DNA of 64,000 bases from Deltaproteobacteria bacterium (lineage in GTDB: Bacteria; Myxococcota_A; UBA796; SXON01): assembly GCA_947445035.1 (NCBI GenBank), contig CANFCK010000006.1, positions 124,001 through 188,000 on the forward strand, read 5' to 3'. Made by a program: the position numbers and the translations under genes. The notes beneath the pieces were generated by a model. It did no database searches. It had not been told where the DNA came from and was given only the letters and a program-made list of their open reading frames with translations. Positions 60,202 through 64,000 of this stretch are shown here, piece by piece (within the stretch, counting starts at the first letter, position 1; the number at the start of each line of letters is the position of its first letter).

Positions 60202-61593
60202 CTACTCCACCTCCCTCCACAACAGATTCGGCCCGGCGAAGCTGATGCCCGCGCCCGTGGCTTCGTTGGACGGGTACAAAAGCCAGTAGCCTTCGGCGTA
60301 CACCGCGGCGTCGTACGTGACGCCGTCTGCCCAGCTGCCGGCGGCGCCGTTGGTGTAGCGGTCGCTGTCGCCGGCCCAGCTCACGACGCCCAGGCGGTAG
60401 GTGCCGGGGTCAAGCGTGAGCGGCTCGATGGCGGTGTAGGAGAAGTTGTCGCGCGGTGTGGTGGGGGCGTCAACCCAGCCGGGGACCGTGTGACGGAGGA
60501 GCAGGTTGCCGCCGGCGTCCCAGAGGCCCACGTCCGCAGAGGTGAAGACGTAGTTTCCCGCGCCGAAGTTGCCGACGTCGGTCAGCTCCAGGCGCCGTTC
60601 GAGGGTGAATTCGTAGCCGCACGTGCCGGTGAAATCGTAGTCGGTGCGCCAGTCGGTCATCGTCAGGAGCGGCGTGGATGCGTCGGTGCTGGCGGGAATG
60701 TCGGTCATCGTCATCGCCGCTTCGGCGAAGCGCTCTCCCAGCGTGCGGTTGCTCGGGCCGTCGTAGTGGGCGAGGTCCAGCGGATTGCGGGGGAGGTCGT
60801 CGGTCTCTACGATCACGATGTTGTCGTCGTTCTCGGCCACCGCCACCTCGGCCCCGCGGACCAGATCGGCAAAGGTCCAGTAGCTCTCACGCGAGATGAG
60901 CCCGATGACCACGGGCAGCTCCGCCTCGCCGGTCAGCTCGCGCATGGCGTCGACCAGACCCTGGAGGTTCTCTTCGTAGTCGTGGGCCATGTCGAGATCG
61001 AGCGCGTCGGATTCCCCCTGCATCCACACAAAACCCGCCCAGCGCCAGGGCTCTCCGCGGTCCAGCTCGGCGGCGGCGGATTCCATCGACTCTACTAGGA
61101 CCCGGAAGCCCTCGCCGGCGGAGGCGTCGCCTGGGGTGGCGCCCGGGTACCAGAAGTTGGCGAGGTCGGTGCCGGGGATCGCGTGTTTGACGATGGCGAA
61201 GTGGTGACCGGCGTCGGCGAGGGTCCGCCCAAATGGCACGTCGGGACCGCTCACGTACGCGCCACCGTAGCTGTTGGGTTGCAGGTCGCGAAACTCGCCC
61301 CAGCCCGACCAGTACATCTGCACGCGCGGGTCGGCGGTGCGCCACGATGGCGGCAGCCCCGAAAGGTAGGCGTAGCCGTCCATGTTCGACTGGCCGGCCA
61401 AGATGTAGACGTCCAGCGGGGGCAACTCGCCGGTGTCGCCGGAGTCAGAGTCAACGTCGGGTTCGCCGCTGTCGAGGCCTGAGTCGCCGCTGTCGGTGAG
61501 GCCGCCCGGCTCCGTAATGCAGGCGCCGCCGCGCTCGATGGTGCCGTCGCCACAGAGGAGGGACTCGCCACAAGCCAAGAGAAGGGAGAGCAT
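60202..61593 (-). CDS. Lipoprotein with sialate O-acetylesterase-like (SASA) SGNH domain
   Basis: The 463-residue protein has a lipoprotein signal MLSLLLAC and an Asp/Ser/Gly-rich linker. The SASA-type SGNH esterase has nucleophile block VYILAGQSNMDGYAYL, VKHAIPGTDLANFWYPG, FVWMQGESDALD and LDLAHYDGPSNRTLG with the C-terminal catalytic His. A ~150-residue C-terminal beta module follows (YEFTLERRLELTDVGNFGAGN). It is likely a surface carbohydrate O-acyl esterase. It is divergent from the SpeE-like gene. Confidence 0.78.
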   Translation of the reverse strand: MLSLLLACGESLLCGDGTIERGGACITEPGGLTDSGDSGLDSGEPDVDSDSGDTGELPPLDVYILAGQSNMDGYAYLSGLPPSWRTADPRVQMYWSGWGEFRDLQPNSYGGAYVSGPDVPFGRTLADAGHHFAIVKHAIPGTDLANFWYPGATPGDASAGEGFRVLVESMESAAAELDRGEPWRWAGFVWMQGESDALDLDMAHDYEENLQGLVDAMRELTGEAELPVVIGLISRESYWTFADLVRGAEVAVAENDDNIVIVETDDLPRNPLDLAHYDGPSNRTLGERFAEAAMTMTDIPASTDASTPLLTMTDWRTDYDFTGTCGYEFTLERRLELTDVGNFGAGNYVFTSADVGLWDAGGNLLLRHTVPGWVDAPTTPRDNFSYTAIEPLTLDPGTYRLGVVSWAGDSDRYTNGAAGSWADGVTYDAAVYAEGYWLLYPSNEATGAGISFAGPNLLWREVE

Positions 61594-61632
61594 GGGCGAG
61601 CATAGCGCGGGCCGCAGGGGATAGGGCGCCCG

Positions 61633-62304
61633 GTGCCCCGCCCCTGGACCGTCGTCGAGCTCGTCCCCACGCCTGAGGGCCCGCTGGAGCTGCGCAAGCG
61701 CGGCGACAACGACTTCCTCATCGTGATCGGCGGACGGGTGCTGATGAGCAGCAACGAGGTCCGGACCGAGCGGATGGTGGCGTGGGTGGCGTGCGCGTCC
61801 TTGGCAGGCGTCAAGGCGCCGCGGGTGCTGATCGGCGGCCTGGGCATGGCGTTTACCCTGCGCGCCGCGCTCGACGTGCTGCCGGCCGACGCGCAGGTGA
61901 CCACCGTCGAGCTCAACCCGGTCGTCGAGCGCTGGTGCCGCGGCCCGCTTGCCGCGCGCAACGCGCACCCTCTCGACGACCCACGCTCCACCGTGGTCAT
62001 CGGCGATGCGGCGGCCGCGATTGCGGCGACCCCCCCCACGAAACGGTGGCACGCGATCGTGCTCGATCTCTACGCCGGCCCCAACCAGGCCACGCAGGGG
62101 CGCGACGACCCCTTCTACAGCGCCACCGCCTTGGCGATCACCAAGCGGGCGCTCTTGCCCGGCGGCGCGCTGTCGGTGTGGTCGGAAGAGCCCGACGCCG
62201 CCTTCGAGGCCCGGCTGGGCCGCGCCGGCTTCATCAGCGAGCGGGTACCGCGCCCGGAAAGCGGACCGCGGCACGTCGTCTACGTGGCGCGCACGCCGGT
62301 CTGA
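61633..62304 (+). CDS. Spermidine-synthase-like SAM-fold protein
   Basis: The 223-residue protein starts at GTG 61633. It has the aminopropyltransferase/methyltransferase Rossmann motifs PRVLIGGLGMAFTLRAAL, VTTVELNPVVERW, STVVIGDAAAAIA and AIVLDLYAGPNQATQGRDDPFYS. It lacks the N-terminal beta-barrel oligomerisation half of full SpeE (~280 residues), so it may not make spermidine. Confidence 0.75.
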   Translation: MPRPWTVVELVPTPEGPLELRKRGDNDFLIVIGGRVLMSSNEVRTERMVAWVACASLAGVKAPRVLIGGLGMAFTLRAALDVLPADAQVTTVELNPVVERWCRGPLAARNAHPLDDPRSTVVIGDAAAAIAATPPTKRWHAIVLDLYAGPNQATQGRDDPFYSATALAITKRALLPGGALSVWSEEPDAAFEARLGRAGFISERVPRPESGPRHVVYVARTPV

Positions 62305-62352
62305 AGAGCGCGGGGCGGTCTCGCCGCCGCTGAGCCCACCGCCCGCGCTTTG

Positions 62353-62361
62353 TGGTAGAAC
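62353..62361 (+). promoter_or_regulatory. Candidate extended -10 promoter of the IPT/TIG lipoprotein gene
   Basis: TGG-TAGAAC is nearly identical to the element before the lipoprotein gene at 18397. It lies 23 bp upstream of the GTG at 62385. Confidence 0.35.
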
Positions 62362-62384
62362 GGAGCCCTCCCCGGAGCCCGCTG

Positions 62385-63044
62385 GTGCTGCTCTTCCTTT
62401 CCCTGCTCACGTCGTGCAACGAGGCTGGCTACGGGCTGGTCTCGATCTCGCCGATCTACGGCTACACCGATGGCTGCAACGCCATCACCCTCGCCGGGCA
62501 CGGCTTCGGCGCCAAGCTGAGCGCCACCATCGGCGGCAGTGAGATCACCGCCTTCGCTGCCCCTGGCGACAAGGACCTCGTCGGCTACCAGGCTGCCGGC
62601 GTCGTCCCCGCCGGCGCCCACGGCTATGCCGACATCGTCCTGACCTCCGATGGGGCCAGCTCCACGCTGAGCGGGACCGGCGGCTACTACTATGTGGAGT
62701 GTCCCGCCGCGGGCACGATCGTGTCGGTCTCGCAGTCGACGGAGCTCACCGCGGGGGCGGTCATCACCCTGGAGGGCTGCGGCCTGGACGCGGCGACGGT
62801 GAGGGCGCGCATCGTGGACGCCGCCGACGGTGCAACCGGCGCCGACCTGGCGCTCTCCACCGTCTGCGGCAAGGGAGCGGTCAGCCTCGTAGCGCCGGCG
62901 CTTGCTGACGGCACCTACTACCTTGAGCTGGTCGACGTCGGCACCGGCATGGTGCTTTCCGGGGCGCCCTGTGGACCGATCGACACTGCCGACACCGCCA
63001 GTTCCTGCACCGACTACTCGCTCACCTATGGGGTCGCGCCATGA
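62385..63044 (+). CDS. Lipoprotein with IPT/TIG-like domains
   Basis: The 219-residue protein starts at GTG 62385, inside a slightly longer open frame from 62352. The lipoprotein signal is LLFLSLLTSC. The first IPT/TIG-like domain is LVSISPIYGYTDGCNAITLAGHGFGAKLSATIGG. A second (SQSTELTAGAVITLEGCGLDA) and an Asp/Thr-rich end follow. Its stop overlaps the TonB-dependent receptor start (ATGA), so it probably works with that receptor as a surface binding partner. Confidence 0.7.
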   Translation: MLLFLSLLTSCNEAGYGLVSISPIYGYTDGCNAITLAGHGFGAKLSATIGGSEITAFAAPGDKDLVGYQAAGVVPAGAHGYADIVLTSDGASSTLSGTGGYYYVECPAAGTIVSVSQSTELTAGAVITLEGCGLDAATVRARIVDAADGATGADLALSTVCGKGAVSLVAPALADGTYYLELVDVGTGMVLSGAPCGPIDTADTASSCTDYSLTYGVAP

Positions 63045-64000
63045 TGCTCTTCTTCGCGCTCCTGAGCGTCCCTTACGCCGACGCCGCGCAGGCCGGCTCC
63101 GTCCGTGGCACCGTCACCGATCAGGACCAGCTCGGCATCCCCGGCGCCAACGTCATCCTCACCGGTCCGCTGATCTCGGGCGAACTTATCACGAGTTGCG
63201 ACGACGAAGGCAACTTCCGTTTCCTCAACGTGCCGGTTGGTACCCACGACCTGCAAGTGCTCAAGAGCGGGTTCCCATCGACGCGGCGGAAGGTCCGCGT
63301 GAAGCTCGACGAGTCGGTCTTCGTGCCGATGGTGCTGAAGGTCGGGGGCGAAGAGGTGGTGATCATCGCGTCGCTGCCGGTGCTCGACACCACGCGCAGC
63401 GCGGTCTCGACGGAGCTTCAGAAAGAGGCACTCGACCAGCTGCCAGTCGGGCGCAGCTACCAGGACGTCGTCAACATGCTTCCGGGCGTGGCGGGCCGGA
63501 CCGACACCGCGGCGGGCGGCCCCGGTGACGGCAATCCCTCGGTGCGCGGTGAAGGCCAGTATGGCAACAACTACCTGCTCGACGGGATCAGCACGCGCGA
63601 TCCGGCCACCAAGACCTTCGGCTCCAACGTCAATTTCGACGCGATCGAGGCGGTGCAGGTCTACACCGACGGCGCCCCGGCGGAGTTCGGCCAGTCCACG
63701 GGCATGACCGTCAACGTCGTCACCAAGGACGGGGGCGACAAACACTTCGGCGCGGCCGGCTACTTCCTGAGTTTGGACGCGGCGGAGGGCACGTACCTCA
63801 TTGCCGACCTCAACCAACACAAAGAAGTCGAAACCACCAAGCGCGACTTCATGGCGCACAGCTTGTCGTTGTTGGCCGGCGGACCGGTGATCAAAGAAAA
63901 GCTCTGGTACCTCGCGTCGGTTGATCTCGGCACCGACACCACCTCCTACGAGGGTCAGGATCCGGGCTCGCCCTACCTCTCAAACGACGGCGGCGGCTTC
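63041..64000 (+). CDS. TonB-dependent receptor with carboxypeptidase-regulatory N-domain, 3' truncated
   Basis: 320 codons are visible; the gene runs off the window. A signal peptide (MLFFALLSVPYADAAQA) is followed by a carboxypeptidase-regulatory-like domain, GTVTDQDQLGIPGANVILTGP to about residue 95. Next comes the plug region: TTRSAVSTELQKEALDQLPVG, SYQDVVNMLPGV, VRGEGQYGNNYLLDGIS and VQVYTDGAPAEFGQSTGMTV. This is the Oar/CirA-like architecture of myxobacterial outer-membrane receptors. The beta-barrel is only begun. Confidence 0.85.
   Translation, partial: MMLFFALLSVPYADAAQAGSVRGTVTDQDQLGIPGANVILTGPLISGELITSCDDEGNFRFLNVPVGTHDLQVLKSGFPSTRRKVRVKLDESVFVPMVLKVGGEEVVIIASLPVLDTTRSAVSTELQKEALDQLPVGRSYQDVVNMLPGVAGRTDTAAGGPGDGNPSVRGEGQYGNNYLLDGISTRDPATKTFGSNVNFDAIEAVQVYTDGAPAEFGQSTGMTVNVVTKDGGDKHFGAAGYFLSLDAAEGTYLIADLNQHKEVETTKRDFMAHSLSLLAGGPVIKEKLWYLASVDLGTDTTSYEGQDPGSPYLSNDGGGF

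Overview
The window is a high-GC, gene-dense chromosomal segment from what looks like a member of the Myxococcota (delta-proteobacterial lineage). The clues are a MYXO-CTERM-type sorting tail (about 3440-3540), many lipoproteins with Asp/Thr/Gly-rich linkers after the lipobox, an eukaryotic-type Ser/Thr kinase operon with an FHA-containing sigma-54 activator, PEGA-type domains and a TonB-dependent receptor with a carboxypeptidase-regulatory N-terminus. I see no phage, plasmid or integrase genes. The only mobile-type gene is a REP-associated (RAYT-like) transposase at 22153-22995.

Layout: 1-5000 carries the end of a flavoprotein, a polytopic membrane protein, a broken PHP-type secreted hydrolase, and a translationally coupled RIO1 kinase-DarP pair. 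5033-15909 is a surface-polysaccharide region: an O-antigen ligase/polymerase, an SGNH hydrolase, a five-gene minus-strand operon with mostly 4-11 bp overlaps (GT2, FAD oxidoreductase, SDR, TIM-barrel isomerase, GT2/GT-C fusion), a dicarboxylate symporter and a GT4 transferase. 15936-30958 is mixed: a membrane-fused spermidine-synthase-like protein, lipoproteins, a 5-hydroxyisourate hydrolase, Ppx/GppA and Ppk1 flanking the RAYT gene and its 31-bp repeats, a Tat-lipoprotein MsrB, PIN-PhoH, an L,D-transpeptidase-like lipoprotein and a caspase-fold protein. 31098-37706 is a minus-strand operon csrA-queA-tgt-yajC-secD-secF-HU plus a secreted protein.

39837-47368 is the most interesting block. 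A Maf nucleotidase is followed, with overlapping or nearly adjacent reading frames, by an Hsp70 fused to a von Willebrand A domain, a GrpE homologue, a second lid-less Hsp70, a membrane protein with two J-like domains lacking HPD plus a PEGA domain, and a TPR-zincin metallopeptidase. It looks like a dedicated, uncharacterised chaperone module linking Hsp70 to the inner membrane. A tRNA-Ala(CGC) with an intrinsic terminator follows.

48057-50820 is an ECF-sigma operon ending in two glycogen-binding-module proteins. 50871-57339 is a Ser/Thr kinase operon ending in an FHA-GAF-AAA sigma-54 activator, preceded by a PEP synthase/PPDK regulatory kinase. The right end has a CaiB-type CoA transferase, a nitroreductase, a sialate-esterase-like lipoprotein, a spermidine-synthase-like methyltransferase-fold protein, an IPT/TIG lipoprotein and the start of a TonB-dependent receptor that runs off the window.

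Functional names come from motif recognition by eye. No database search was run.
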